Shown: positions 47,301 through 57,860 of the stretch, one piece after another
How positions within the stretch are numbered: the first letter of the stretch is position 1
Layout: every line of letters begins with the position of its first letter
Origin: Aricia agestis
Taxonomy: Eukaryota; Arthropoda; Insecta; Lepidoptera; Lycaenidae
Assembly (NCBI RefSeq): GCF_905147365.1
Contig: NC_056418.1
Coordinates: forward strand, 13,639,262 to 13,703,261
DNA length: 64,000 nt
Direction of reading: 5' to 3'
Made by a program: the position numbers and the translations under genes
The notes under the pieces: model-generated
What the model saw: only the letters and a program-made list of their open reading frames with translations
Told to the model about the DNA's origin: nothing
The model's database searches: none

Positions 47301-49447
47301 TTATTTCATAAAAAAAAAACCGGCCAAGTGCGAGTCGGACTCGCGCACCGAGGGTTCCGACAGCTTAAAGGTATTATAGACCTGAGTATTTGGTATGAAT
47401 TTCAATTTAATACCTCTACGCGTTTATGAGGAAATGGGTAGTAAGTTTAAAATTATTAAAAAAAATATATTATGTGATGTAACTAAAAATTTATGGTTTT
47501 CGTAATTTTTCCTTTATCTATGCTATAAGACGTTGCTTCGTACCAAATTTCAAGATTCTGAGTTCACGGGAAGCACCCTGTAGGTTTTGATTCCCTTGCA
47601 AGTGTCGAAAATTTGCGGCATAAACGGCTGTATCTTTTGATTGCGTTGGCTTAGAAGTTTGATTTTTTCACAGCTTCAAGGGACAGTAGACTTGAGTAAT
47701 TGATATAAATTTCAGCTTCATACCTCCACGCGTTCCTGAGAAAAAGGGTCTTGACAGACGGACAGACGGACAACAAAGTGATCCTATAAGGGTTCCGTTT
47801 TTTCCTTTTGAGGTACGGAACCCTAAAAACATGTCAATTCAATGTTAATTGTGATCTGTCGGCTGGGTTCAACGTAGGTCCCTCATCTGACTAGGAATCA
47901 ATTTCTTTGATGGTACATGATGAAGATGTAACAAAGAGATACAAAAGGTGGACGGATTTATTTGCCCGGATTCCGAGGGTCTTTCACAACATCATCATGG
48001 TCGGTGGGGAAGGCCTACCTATATAGTTACCTAAGAAGCCGAGAGATCTGTCAAGAGAGTAGAAAGGATTTAATCTGCTTCGTTCAGTTTAAGTTTTCGC
48101 AAGCATTAATTATGTCTGCATTACCTAATTGCAACGCCTCATGTCAAATCCTATTTTCGAATTTTGACTATTCTTTAGCTAAACGTTTTGTTTGACGTTG
48201 AATCCAGTTATAAGCCAGTCTAGCATCTTGTTCTTGGAGCCTTCTACTATATGTTTGTACATATAAATAATTGTGTACCCGAAATCACTATTTAAACTTT
48301 AAAATATGTTCTGTCCTCAGGCGAATACGGTCCCGCTATAGGACTGTTCATCGCGGCGAACACGGGCTGCGACCCCGCCGCCACTGTCGCCATCTTGGCC
48401 GTCGGCGTCGGACTCAACGGCGGTATCTACTCTGGATTCAAGGTGAGGCTGTGATTGCTAGTGCCTTCTCTTTCATGTACATGAGGAATGAGAGAGATAA
48501 CAATAATCTAGATTCTAGGTTCTTAACTAAAATGTTTTACTGTCGAAGTAAGGGACTGCAATTCCTATGACTTATGAGTCTTCTGTCTGCCCATAAGTCT
48601 AAAGCTCACTGTACATATAAGGCCAGGACATTGGCATCAATTGTAAAGCACGAAATGTCCCTCGCTAAATTTAGCGACAGTGAAATGCTAAGATGTCTTA
48701 TCTTAGCATTCTTCGCATTTGACCCTATAAAGAAATTAATCCGGGCTGGGGCGAATTTAAACCTTGGTTGAACACCTAAAGTCCAAATATGAAAGTTCAA
48801 GATTCACTCAAGAGTCCAGATCTTCTTGGTATTTAATCTAATTATATCCTTGATAATTCCAGGTGAACCATCTGGATATCTCACCACGGTTCGCTGGCAT
48901 CCTGATGGCGTTTACCAACTGCCTCGCCAACCTCACCGGTCTGCTCGCTCCCATCGTAGCCGGCTACATCATCGAGGGCAAGGTTAGCCACGTACATTTT
49001 ACCACAAGATAAATTAGCCAATTGTAAAAACTAGTCACACAAATGTGTAAAGTTAGCCACACAAAATTATGTAGATAATGTTTTAGATAGGTACTATGTA
49101 GTATTTATATTATTAACAGTTTTATGAAAAACAGTTTATTAAAATTATTGTCATTGATCACAAATCACAATGAGTGTAACTGTGTACTCAGTTGGCCAAA
49201 AATAATGAAAACGGCTAAATGTAATTTCTCTTTTCAGCCGACTCAAGCGCAATGGAGAAAAGTGTTCTACATCGCCGGTGGAATATACATCTTCTGCGCT
49301 ACCTTCTATAACATCTTCGGTTCCGGACGAAGACAGGAATGGGACAATCCAGCGGAAGATGAAGCCATCGCCAAAAAGGCAGCAGCGAAGAAAGCGGAAA
49401 AATTACAACGGAAAATGGACACTAATACAGCAGAGACCGCGCAGTAA
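32356..49447 (+). CDS. SLC17-family anion/phosphate transporter (MFS), 11 coding exons
   Basis: Joined coding exons: 32356-32431, 43157-43335, 43863-43981, 44310-44439, 44554-44641, 44948-45174, 45401-45550, 46795-46927, 48321-48442, 48863-48982, 49238-49447. They total 1,554 nt, 517 aa, with GT..AG at every junction and matching phases. Exon 1 (MVSKSRGAHVLVWEQPGVEE) ends on a split G codon that joins exon 2 to read EGYRGGLGTRHW, which supports the 10.7-kb first intron. Features of the SLC17 (sodium/phosphate, vesicular glutamate, sialin) branch are present: TM1 with MRTNMSVAIVAMV (residues 48-60), sequons N61-H-T and N82-S-T in the first extracellular loop, a W..TLQGYILSSFFYGY segment, and RFIQGLGEGP...WIPPNERSRMG. 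About 12 membrane segments and a charged C-terminal tail (KKAAAKKAEKLQRK) are expected. Substrate cannot be told from sequence. Insects usually label these 'putative inorganic phosphate cotransporter'. The gene converges on POLR1A. Confidence 0.93.
32744..32940. mobile_element. TA-flanked MITE family C copy 2, uninterrupted
   Basis: 197 bp with GGTCTACCAGAATC ends and TA on each side. It contains CCGCTATAAGAAAAAAAAGG where copy 1 carries the LINE-like insertion, and so serves as the empty-site reference. It lies in intron 1 of the SLC17-like gene. Confidence 0.8.
33229..33300. repeat. 72-bp near-perfect palindrome
   Basis: Two 35-base arms (CCTAAAACCTCTAGTA and complement at the centre) pair at 33 of 35 positions around a 2-base centre. 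No flanking duplication was recognised. It could be a tiny foldback element. The near-absent loop argues against a microRNA precursor. Intron 1. Confidence 0.8.
33301..34460. other. Intron 1 sequence, unclassified repeat-like GC block
   Basis: 34140-34400 contains CGCTGCGCTTCGCTGCGCTAC and CGCGTAGCGGGGCTCC, a GC-rich, internally repetitive block. I cannot place it in a family. The rest is AT-rich and unassigned. Confidence 0.35.
34461..34895 (+). mobile_element. LINE-like repeat, 5' truncated
   Basis: Contains the same interior (GAGATACAGCCTGGAGACAG) and tail (TTTGGGTACGGAACCCTAAA) as the copy at 27982, but lacks the GGCCAAGTGCGAG head. 5' truncation is typical of retrotransposition. Intron 1. 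Confidence 0.65.
34995..35657. mobile_element. hAT-type non-autonomous element lined with TCTCGCGAGA words
   Basis: Ends TAGGGAATGCAATCTCG and (inverted) TAGGGAATGCAAATCTCG. Eight-base duplications GTTGTAAC (34987-34994) and GTTGTAAG (35658-35665) match at 7 of 8. Both ends are filled with overlapping GAGATCTCGCGAG words. The palindrome TCTCGCGAGA is exact at 35013-35022, 35559-35568 and 35635-35644. 663 bp, no transposase. Intron 1. Confidence 0.8.
35666..37722. other. Intron 1 sequence, AT-rich, nothing assigned
   Basis: One short hairpin (TAATATACGAAATATC with its complement) lies at about 36925-36960. No gene or repeat family is recognised. Confidence 0.35.
37723..38861. mobile_element. 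hAT-type non-autonomous element lined with ATTCGAAT words
   Basis: Ends TAGAGAATGTTATTATTCG and (inverted) TAGGGTATGTTATTCGAATA. A perfect 8-base duplication GTAGATCT lies at 37715-37722 and 38862-38869. The ends are filled with ATTCGAATA/TTCGAATAATTCGAAT words (37755-37812 and 38784-38850). 1,139 bp. A less AT-rich interior near 38260-38360 might be transposase debris but is not recognisable. Intron 1. Confidence 0.85.
38862..40368. other. Intron 1 sequence, nothing assigned
   Basis: AT-rich with a few CTGT repeats near 39905-39980. No supportable feature. Confidence 0.35.
40369..40801 (-). mobile_element. LINE-like repeat, minus strand
   Basis: Plus-strand TAGGGTTCCGTACCCAAAGG at the left is the inverted tail, and GAGTCCGACTCGCACTTGGC at the right is the inverted head. 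Both ends are present at about 430 bp, shorter than the copy at 27982. Intron 1. Confidence 0.7.
40884..41047 (+). mobile_element. Very short Helitron-like element
   Basis: 5' CTATATAATTGGAATC, 3' CTAG at 41044-41047 followed by T. A perfect hairpin CCGAGC-AAA-GCTCGG at 41021-41035 lies 8 bases before the CTAG. About 160 bp, non-coding. The CC before TATATAATTGG may be a mutated TC start. Intron 1. Confidence 0.6.
41048..41685. other. Intron 1 sequence, nothing assigned
   Basis: A 61-codon open frame at 41422-41607 has no recognisable features and is not called. Confidence 0.35.
41686..41880 (-). pseudogene. RTE-type LINE, C-terminal ORF remnant
   Basis: Minus-strand translation gives KKRWRDELDAVDKEWQNTA, then, after a stop and frame change, TAFAQQWDTIGY. 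This matches the GRPKKRW...FAQQWDT C-terminus common to RTE-like non-LTR retrotransposon polyproteins. At least one stop and one frameshift separate the blocks. Only the last 60 or so codons remain. It is a dead fragment in intron 1. Confidence 0.6.
41948..42171. mobile_element. Foldback element with extra internal inverted copies
   Basis: Outer ends GTAGCTCTACCATGAGT and its complement at 42155-42171. Inside, TACTCGATACCGACTACCGT-type words occur three times in alternating orientation, so the left arm contains a secondary hairpin. 224 bp. Intron 1, about 1 kb upstream of exon 2. Confidence 0.75.
42172..43156. other. 3' part of intron 1, nothing assigned
   Basis: Ends with a clear acceptor (T-run and CAG at 43154-43156). 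A frame reading through the acceptor from 43093 is intronic at its 5' end. Confidence 0.5.
45893..45937. repeat. Perfect 19-bp stem hairpin in intron 7
   Basis: AAAGAAGCTGTAGTATATC pairs perfectly with GATATACTACAGCTTCTTT around a 7-base loop ACTTAAA (45912-45918). It is too short for a typical animal microRNA precursor. No TE boundaries were recognised. Confidence 0.8.
47035..47319 (+). mobile_element. Metulj-like SINE, copy 3, in intron 8
   Basis: Same structure as the copy at 11170, with a shortened pyrimidine tract and a small loss in CAGCGCTTGCGCTGTG (reads CAGCCCTTGCGCTGG). It ends in nine A residues that run directly into the head of the next repeat. Intron 8 spans 46928-48320. Confidence 0.75.
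47320..47827 (+). mobile_element. LINE-like repeat, variant, in intron 8
   Basis: Head CGGCCAAGTGCGAGTCGGAC and tail GAGGTACGGAACCCTAAAAA as in the other copies, but a different interior (TTAAAGGTATTATAGACCTG). This indicates a separate subfamily that shares its ends. It begins exactly where the SINE's A run stops. Confidence 0.65.
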
Positions 49448-50784
49448 TTACAGTATATAAGTGATTATTATGAATGCAGCCATTTTTAATCGTAACAATT
49501 TTAATCGATTTTAAATGTTCTTTATAATACGAGTTCCAACGAGCTTTTTAGAATAGAGTGCAAGCTTGTAGGTATTTCTCAGACTTCCATTCGTTTAAAC
49601 AAAGATCGCCTAAATATGAAGTCCCCAGAGGAGCCAGGATATTTTAATATTTTAGTAGTTACGTTTATGAGAGACTATGTTAGAATTTTAAATGCATTTC
49701 GAGCCATACTACTGGAAATATAATATTTAATATAAGTAGTAATATGTATATTTGCGGAGGACACTGATATTAAGCGTAACTTTGTTTTCAAAATTATTTA
49801 GCATGCAGTCTACGAATACTGTTCAGTGTGTTTTATTTTAAAACACACCCGAGACGCACATCAAGCGAGGCTGTGATAGATTCTTTTTAGGCATTCAACA
49901 TGGAACTTGTATTGTAATATTTATTTAACGTATAAATTATTATTAGATGCTTCCGACTACCCACGTTTTGACTAGAATCTATTGCGTCCATCAAACCGTT
50001 CCATTTAAAACCATTTTTAATTTATCATTGAAATTATTAATTTTTGGCAAAATGTGGGTAGAAATTATTATTAGCAAATAAGTACCACGTAAGTATTGTA
50101 GAGCTTGAATATTAGCCTTAAAAGTGTGATAAAGGGTCCAATGCAGTTGTTACCGTCCTAGCCAGTGACTTTCTAACGAAATAAGACAAAATTATTAATT
50201 ATTGCAGAAACTCGAATGCAATAATATGTTAAATGACAGACTAAAATCGTTGGCTATGGTCATAATATAGTACAAAATTGAATCGCCATTTTTTATAAAT
50301 CCCATAAAATAGTTATTGAACATAGGAACCAAAATACATGTGAGATGGGCTATGTCCATTGCCTGAACAATGAGGTTGGCTAACTGTAGCACCAACAATG
50401 AAATAGCCAACTGTCCCCGCGTTCCATTTGATGTAAAAAAAAACCACAGCCGAACGTATAACCTCCTCGTTGTTGGAAGTCGGTTAAAAAGATCAAAACG
50501 CTCAAAATACCTCCTATTTTGAGCGTTTTGATCGTTTTTAACATCAAATGGAACGCGGGGAAAGAGATTGGCTCTGGCTATTAGTGCGGCACAAATTGTG
50601 CCAACAAAATTAAAGTTGTGAATATTTTTTTACCATTTCACTGTTCGCTTAGCGAATGTTGTTGCCTTAGATAAGATATTTATAAGTTGATTGTTATATT
50701 ACATAAGACGAAGCATACCTACCCGGTACCCCTAGCTAATGTGATCTTTTCAATTTAATATTTCAATGTTTATCTAAATTATGA
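49448..50784 (+). other. Presumed 3' UTR and flank of the SLC17-like gene
   Basis: AT-rich, no coding potential. It contains the hairpin element at 50415-50560. The nearest canonical AATAAA downstream of the stop is at 50785, so the 3' UTR may be about 1.3 kb unless a variant signal is used. Confidence 0.4.
50415..50560. mobile_element. Foldback element
   Basis: CCCCGCGTTCCATTTGATGT at the left and its complement at 50541-50560. An inner hairpin GATCAAAACGCTCAAAAT is also present. An AACCTCCTCGTTGTTGGAAG segment occupies only the left arm, so the structure is asymmetric. Confidence 0.7.
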
Positions 50785-50790
50785 AATAAA
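50785..50790 (+). terminator. Candidate poly(A) signal for the SLC17-like gene
   Basis: AATAAA, the first canonical hexamer after the stop codon at 49447. Use is inferred only. Confidence 0.35.
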
Positions 50791-51166
50791 AATTTACTCG
50801 CATGTTATATGTGTAACAAAATATATAGTTAATCGATTTTATTATTATTTCTGTACTAGCTTTATTATATTTGATACAAGATCACAATACAAATGTTACC
50901 ATAGTAAAATATTGTCAATGCTCAAAGCAAATATATTGACAAAAATTGTAATACAACTACTATTTTTAAAATGTGAAACAAATTTTATAATAGTAAGCAG
51001 TTTTTAAATACAAAACCATTGAAATAACTTTGTATGTTTTATTAACTTACATCATTAAAATCTTTAAACATAAAAATTATACCCACAAAAAATATTTCTT
51101 GTAAAGCCTGTCCGAGAATAAACCCTATTTGATGGAGTTAATATTTTGTCGCACTAATATTTTTTT

Positions 51167-51172
51167 TTATTT
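51167..51172 (-). terminator. Candidate poly(A) signal for POLR1A
   Basis: Minus-strand AATAAA 85 bases past the stop codon. A second one lies at 51038-51043. This leaves only a few hundred bases between the two convergent genes' ends. Confidence 0.45.
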
Positions 51173-51256
51173 TGCTTAGTGTAAATTTTCAGTTTGTTGT
51201 TTTTATACTCATGGTCAGGCTTTAGCTGATGGTGTTATAAAGTATCTATTGAACAC

Positions 51257-54200
51257 TCACGCTCTACAATGTTGTAAGCTGAATGCTCCTGTACCACTTC
51301 TACAAGGCTGTCCCAACATGAGACAACTCGACGCCGATCGCAGGCAATCCTTTTTGGAATTGAGCACAGCTTCCTTCAAAAATATTAGCGACGATTCGAA
51401 CGACATCTGTTGCAACGGCGACGTCGACGCTTCCATTCCCTTCCGACTCATGGGCTCGAAAACTCCGTTGTATGTCATATAATCGGCCACCAACGACAAA
51501 TGTCGGGGATCCACCTCAATTCCATAAACGTTGAACACATTCTGAATTTCTTTAATTATGACTTTGTTAGCCGCTTCTATGCCGTAAGTGTTTGCGATGG
51601 CATGGATATCGTTGCTGTAAAGCTTGTTGAGATCCAAGCAGTCCTTGTATTTGAACATTTGGACGATGTTGATGCCCTCAGTCTTGAGATACAGTACATC
51701 CTTCTCTTTGTTGGTAATGGCCCGTCTTATGTTCTTAATCTCGTATATTACCGATCTCATTGCTGCGCTCCTAAGGGCTTGGGATAGGTCTACCTTTAGG
51801 AACGTTATAGGGAAGAGCACGGTTAGTTCGCACCACAGATTCTTCTTGGTATCGTAGGAGTAGTTGGTCGCATTGCTAACGCTTTCGACCACATTCGCCA
51901 TTATTTTGCTCTCCTCCATAGTGATGTCATCGTCGTTCATTTCGACGACGTCGTCGTCTTTCGGCTCGTCGATTTGGTCTTCGTCGTCTGATTTCTCCTC
52001 CTCTTCAGATTCCGGATCTTCATACTCCTGCTCCTCTGCTCTCTTATTGCGGATTTTAACCTGAAATGTAATAATTAATTGCAGTCAAATATATTATTGT
52101 TGCTAATAATTTATTACTAATGTTATAATAGCAACAATAATTAATTAAGATGCAAATGTTTAATTGTAGAGTTATTAAGCAATGAGCGATATGTCAAATG
52201 CTTTAAAACTTACATCTGTATTGTCTTCATCGTCATTAGGTCCCTCCTCATCTGAACTGTCTATATCCACATCAGCTTCAGCGGTTTTCACGTTTTCTTT
52301 AACATTGTCCTCCTCTTCATCATCGTCCCCATCGCCTTTCCTCTTTCTTTCCTTTTTCTCAGTAGACCACAGAACTCCCGAAGTAGTCTTAGCTTGTTTA
52401 CGGATCGTCGTGAACATTTCATTGAAGAATTTCTTCTGCATGTGTTTTATTATCTGCGCCGGTTTCACTATGTACTGCGCTTTATATTGCGAATGCGGTA
52501 GGAAAGAAAAGCGCATCGTCGTCTTCAGTTCCCTGTGTGGATGTACGACTATTTCACAGCTCACGTCGATCTTCTCTAGAACATCACTGACCGTCACTCT
52601 GTTCATCTTTCGCCTCAGTTTCTCAGCTTTCTTGTTCAAATCGGGTAGGTTCTGGTAGAATGGTATATCCATGTTGGGCGTTTTGAGTTTCGCGGACGCT
52701 GTCATCAAAATTTCTCGAAGTCGCGGAATACCCAGCGTCACGTTCATGTCACCACGACCGGCGAAGTGGAAAGTGTTCAGTGTCATCTGAGTTGAGGGCT
52801 CTCCGATTGACTGAGCTGCCAATAATCCCACAGGTTCACCGGGAGCCGCCATAGACTCTAGATACTTCGCGCTCATAATTTCTTTAAACTTTTCTTTTCT
52901 GGTATACTCATTGCTTTCGCCTCTAGACTTTAGATAGCTTTCAATTAGACCGTCTAATCTTTCGGTGATCATTCCAAACTTGTATTCGGGGGAGGTTTTA
53001 CTTGTAATTGGGTCTGGACAAATTTTGTTATCGTACTGTTGCCTTTCTTCCTCATCCAGTGATCGCCACATTTTTTCTAGTTCCCAATAATAGGGATCTC
53101 GAGTTTCATCAGTTGGCTTTTCATCCAAATCGATGTTGTTTCTCGCCACAGCAGAAAACTTAGCAAATCCATTGTGACGCACTTTTTTAAATACGTCATC
53201 ACCGTATTTCTTTTTCCATTTCTTTATTGCTTTCTGGGATTTAAGGATGGCTTTAGAGTTATCTTCCTCGTTCAGTTGTTTTAGAATTGATTTGTCCACA
53301 ACTGCTTTAGAGTTAATGTCCAAGAATTTAAACTGACTCTTCTTTAAGAATTGGCATTTGAGAACATCGAGACCATCTTCTCCGTAAGCGTACTGTATGA
53401 CGCTACTGTCGGCATCTCTAACTGTGTAATCGTAGGCCACGCTTAAACCTTCCAAATGTTTAATCAAACATCTCTGCAGATAACCAGACCTACTAGTTTT
53501 AACAGCGGTATCGATAAGACCTTCTCGACCAGCCATACAATGGAAGAAGAACTCTTGGGGTTGAATTCCAGTCAAAAATCGTCCGTCAATAAAACCTCCA
53601 GCTCGGGGAGTTATATCGTACGGCGTAAAGCTGGGTAAGGACCTCCCAGATATCATGAGGGGAGGTCTCTTACCCTCGAGTTCAATTTGTCCAAGTAAGC
53701 AGGAAATTTGCATAGTATTTACTGTCGAACCTTTCGCTCCTGATTGTACCATGAGCTGTAGATTGTTTGCTGGAAACTTTTCTAACAAACCTTCTTTTAA
53801 GCAGACAGTGTTTATATTGTTTGTGTATGAGTCGAGCATATTCTTGTATTGTCTGTCCAAGTTGGCACGGAATTTCGGATCTTTTGTGAGCATTTCGCCA
53901 ATTTTCTCCTTAAGCTTAACCTCGTCTACATCGGCAGGTAGATCTGTCGCCTTCACTGCTGCGACCTTTCCTATATTTCTTACAAGATTGATTATATCAT
54001 TTCGTTTTTCGTCCGCCTCCTCAACAACTAAAATATCTTTCACACCAAGCGTAAAGCCGATCCATTGTAAATGGAATGTAAAAACTTTTGAAAATGAACT
54101 CAACAGAGCACTAGAGCTGTCACCGCCATACAGTTCATACATACAGTGAACTAAACCATAAGGGGTAGCCCCGTAGTGAGTTTTGTCAAGGACTCCACAC

Positions 54201-56383
54201 AGAAGTTCTCCATTCCTAATTACTACCTCTGCTTCTGACATGGTTTCTGGACTGGTAAAAGGCGTTCCTCCTGCTTTCCATGGCCTACTGTCACCAGTTT
54301 CCCAGGCTTTTGAACTAATTTTTGCTTTACCAATTAAAGTCAAGCATGGTTTCCCTTTCGGGACAATGTTGATTATGATTGTGGAAAGAACTTGTTTCCC
54401 TGACCACAACATGACAGGTTTGAGAATAGTCGGTGGTAGCAATTTTATGTTGCCCTTATGATTAGCCAGAGCCTGAAAAACTAGTTGTTGATAATCCGCT
54501 TTAGTGAAAAACTTTCCACGAATGGACATTCTTACTCCAGAAATTACATGATCTTGAATCAATCCACTCAATGGGGTTCCATCTTTTGGTACTAGGTACT
54601 GCTTTGTCACTGACATAATATTGTAGGCCTCACTCCTAGCTATCTCATTTTGTGGAAAGTGTGCATTCATTTCATCACCATCAAAATCAGCATTGTAGGA
54701 TTTACAATTAGCGTAATGAAGTCTCAGTGTTTTCTCTCCTTTTAAAATTCTTGCCCTATGAGCCATCATACTTGGCTTGTGAAGTGATGGCTGACGATTC
54801 AAAATCAACACATCTCCATTTATGAGATGTCTATGTACTGTTTTCAAGCCAGAAGATTTGAATTCATCGGGTGTAAGTAGTTTTTTGGCTAGACTTTTTC
54901 GTTTTTGTAGTGAGTCAGGTGGAATTCTTATAACCCTTCCATTTTCGGTTTCTAGTTTTTCAGCACCGGGATGAACATTTGGGCCATTTATAACCATTTT
55001 CCTAAGTTCTTCTACATTCCATTCTGTAACTGGCACTGGGTAGGTTAATTTAGTGGCAAAAACGTCTGGTATACCTATTTCATCAATGTCTACATTGGGG
55101 TCAGGTGTGATAACAGATCGGGCTGCAAAGTTGACTCTTTTACCCATCATATGCATTCTTATAACTCCAGTTTTCTTTTCGAGTATCTGTTTCAGGCCAG
55201 GGCTATTAACACCACCTCCTTCGGAGCTCAGCAGCTGTATTATGCTTTTTTGGAGCTCCTGCCATATAGAATGCATTTTTTCAGGGGTAGACTTACCCAT
55301 TATGCTATCATAAGCTTGCCTATTTGCTACATCCAAGCTGTCAACAGTCTTCTGATGGTTTGAAGATGCTAGCACCTGTAAAACAATTCTGGCTTTGTAT
55401 GCAAGAGAAAGAATTGCCTTGTAAATATGAGACTGGGGGTGTTCCACTAGCTCGCCTTGTAAGACATTGCACGGCCTGACAGATGGTGGTGGTACTGGTA
55501 CAACTTGCATGAAAAATGTATCAGTGGCAGGTTTAGATGTAGCATGCTTTAGGACGGGCATCACATTGCAGAGAATGTCACCGTCATTTTTTTCTATTGT
55601 ATGACATGTCCGCCTAATGTCATCTGGCATCAATATCTTAATACCCTTCCCACCTTCCTTAGCCTGCTCTTTGCTCTCTGCGTTCATGTTATACATTATT
55701 TTATTGTCTGATGTGGTGACTTTTATTAACTTACTTCTACAGTATATACAAGTTTTAGCAACATTAATAGCTCTGAAATAGTTATTTATTATCTTTGACC
55801 TGAGTTTATCCACATTCTTATTTTGAAATGTCTCCAAAACACCATCTCTCTTTTTCAGCAGCTTTTGACACTTTCGGATAACTTTATTTGGTTTATCTGG
55901 GGATGTTTCACTTTTGTAATCTTTGACGTCTCCTATGAAGCTCTCCAAGTCTAACGCAGCAGTGACATGTCCAGCATCAATCAAATCCAGTTGCAGTTTG
56001 AAAATAAACTTCATTTTATCATCCATTTGTATCTTGTGACATTTTAGACACGTAACGCGGAATAGTGTGTATATATTTTTGATGAACAACGGATTAACCA
56101 CTGGCAGGGGCAGCTCAATGTGGCCAAAATGACCTGGACAATGAAGCAATGAGTTTGAACAGGTTACACAGAAGTCATCCCGTTCTCTAGTAGGCCCCAA
56201 CGCGGGGTCGTACAACCCTCCTACTGTTGGATTGCCCATGGAGTCAAAAGATATGGAGTTGGTGATCTTTGCCACACTGAGTTTCCGCACATCTTCATCC
56301 GTAAACATAAGAAACTGTACAGATTCGGGGTCGACAGAGGTCTTCCCCGTTAAAGAAGACTTTAAGCCCGATTGAAACTCCAT
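51257..56383 (-). CDS. POLR1A: DNA-directed RNA polymerase I, largest subunit (RPA190)
   Basis: Catalytic subunit of the nucleolar polymerase that makes pre-rRNA. Coding exons are 56383-52214 and 52060-51257, joined in phase 0 across a 153-bp intron with GTAAGT donor and TTTCAG acceptor, giving 1,657 aa, close to the usual Pol I size. The ATG at 56381-56383 (MEFQSGLKSS) is preferred, because the open frame extends five codons upstream only to a TTG. The clamp zinc site has C72, C75, C82, H85/H88, C112 and C115. The active-site motif NADFDGD (residues 564-570) supplies the magnesium-binding aspartates 566, 568 and 570. A bridge-helix region (QEFFFHCMAGREGLIDTAVK) lies near 935-965, and a trigger-loop region (AAQSIGEPSTQMTLNTFHFA) near 1180-1205. 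A long Asp/Glu-rich linker, characteristic of Pol I, straddles the intron. The C-terminus (STSPLQQMSFESS) is typical. Many antisense frames over it are shadows. Confidence 0.97.
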
Positions 56384-56891
56384 CTTGCTGGCCTGCAAAC
56401 GGTTAAAATGATGTAAGTATTGGAAACAAAATGTTATAACCTCTCCGAGTAAACAAAGTCCTTAAGTACGAATAGAAAATGACTTACAACTTACGTTGCT
56501 ACAGCACTTAAGCCGTTACAAATATTATGTGTAGACTGGTGTCTATTATTATAAAATTTCTTATAATAATTGAATCCGATTCTCTACTTGAAAAATCAAA
56601 ACAAATCACATGTGGGGGAAAATAAAATGACATTTGTATTGTCATAAGTCATAACTGACAAGTACAACTTGTTTTTTATCACTTTTTTGTGCATAGCTAT
56701 GGGATTGATTCATGAAGTGCCATGAACTGCATGAGCCATGAACTTGAAGTCACTAATTTATAAAATTATTATAGAAGTTCTCTATTTATATTGTATTATC
56801 TATGAGAGAAGGTCTTTTATTTATAATTATTCTAATTAGTAAATTCATGCAGTTCATCCACAAAGTACTTTGTAGTTCTTAGTTCTATAAT
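56384..56891. promoter_or_regulatory. 5' flank of POLR1A
   Basis: Non-coding. Immediately upstream of the ATG the minus strand reads TTTTAACCGTTTGCAG, which could be a splice acceptor for a non-coding first exon. No core promoter motif can be assigned with confidence. Confidence 0.35.
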
Positions 56892-57860
56892 GTTCGGGCC
56901 ACACTAACGTTTGTCAATGCCCAACAACGCGACAATTATTGCGATAATTTTAACGCGTAAAGTGGGTGGCTACACTTGAACGGTCAACGTTTAATGCCCA
57001 ACGGCGTTGTAAACGGCGTTGAAAACGGCGTTGATTTTACTTAACCGACTTCATAAAAAGGAGGTTATCAATTCGACGCATATGTATGTAATATTCCAGA
57101 ACTGCTTAATTTTCGTATATCAGCGTCTGAACGAATGTGCCAAATTATTTCAAAAGTGTAGGTATTTATGTATGTAAGTATGTATGTATGTACGTTTTTA
57201 TGTTTGTGTTCGCATACTTCTGGAACTACCATTGCGTATTCAGTAAATCTTTTTTTGTTGTACTAGATATATACTAGATATAACTTAGGGAATAGTGCAA
57301 GTTGCATCAAAATTGGTTCAGTAGTTTTGGAGGTAGGGAGATTTAATTCTAAATTACGTATAATTTTGAAGTCGCTTTTATCTTTTTATAATGTTAATTC
57401 ATTTCTTCAAAAGGTAATTCTATTATTCATCGTCAAGCATCACTTTGCATTCCACGATTCTTGTAACTTTTGAGTTTCAGATCCCACAAACATGGTTCGG
57501 TTTCCAAATCTCAAAAAAAAGCAATTACTTTCTCATTAGGAGTAACTAGAGTGGAGTGAAGACTCCATAACCAAAGTACGTATTTAAATTTAAAAAATCG
57601 TGCGATTTAAATGCATTATGCAAGTACAAGTCGAAGCCAACACGTGTGATCCCATCGGGCTCTCAACGCACAGTGACGATACGTAGTGTGGACGCTTCAT
57701 CGCGTTAATCTCTTTGATGTACCGCCACTAGAGCTATCGTCAAACGGCAAACGGCATTGTAAACGCCGTTGAAAATTAACGCGTTAAATTGTGGCTACAC
57801 CTACGGCTAACGTCCAACAACGCGATAATTAACGGCGTTTGACGTTAGTGTGGCCCGAAC
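56892..57860. mobile_element. 969-bp foldback element between POLR1A and SZRD1
   Basis: Ends GTTCGGGCCACACTAACGTT and its complement, flanked by ATAAT on both sides (56887-56891 and 57861-57865). AACGGCGTTGTAAACGGCGTTG words fill both arms. The middle (about 57040-57560) starts with TTAACCGACTTCATAAAAAG, a segment common in lepidopteran repeats, and may be a second insertion. No coding sequence. It occupies more than half of the intergenic space. Confidence 0.75.

Noticed and set aside
52182..55363. Several plus-strand open frames antisense to POLR1A
   Set aside because: They are shadows of the real coding strand, rich in Ser and Leu as expected opposite acidic and charged codons.
56384..56398. 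POLR1A starting five codons upstream of the ATG
   Set aside because: That start would be a TTG. The first in-frame ATG is at 56381-56383, and TTTGCAG just upstream may be a splice acceptor.
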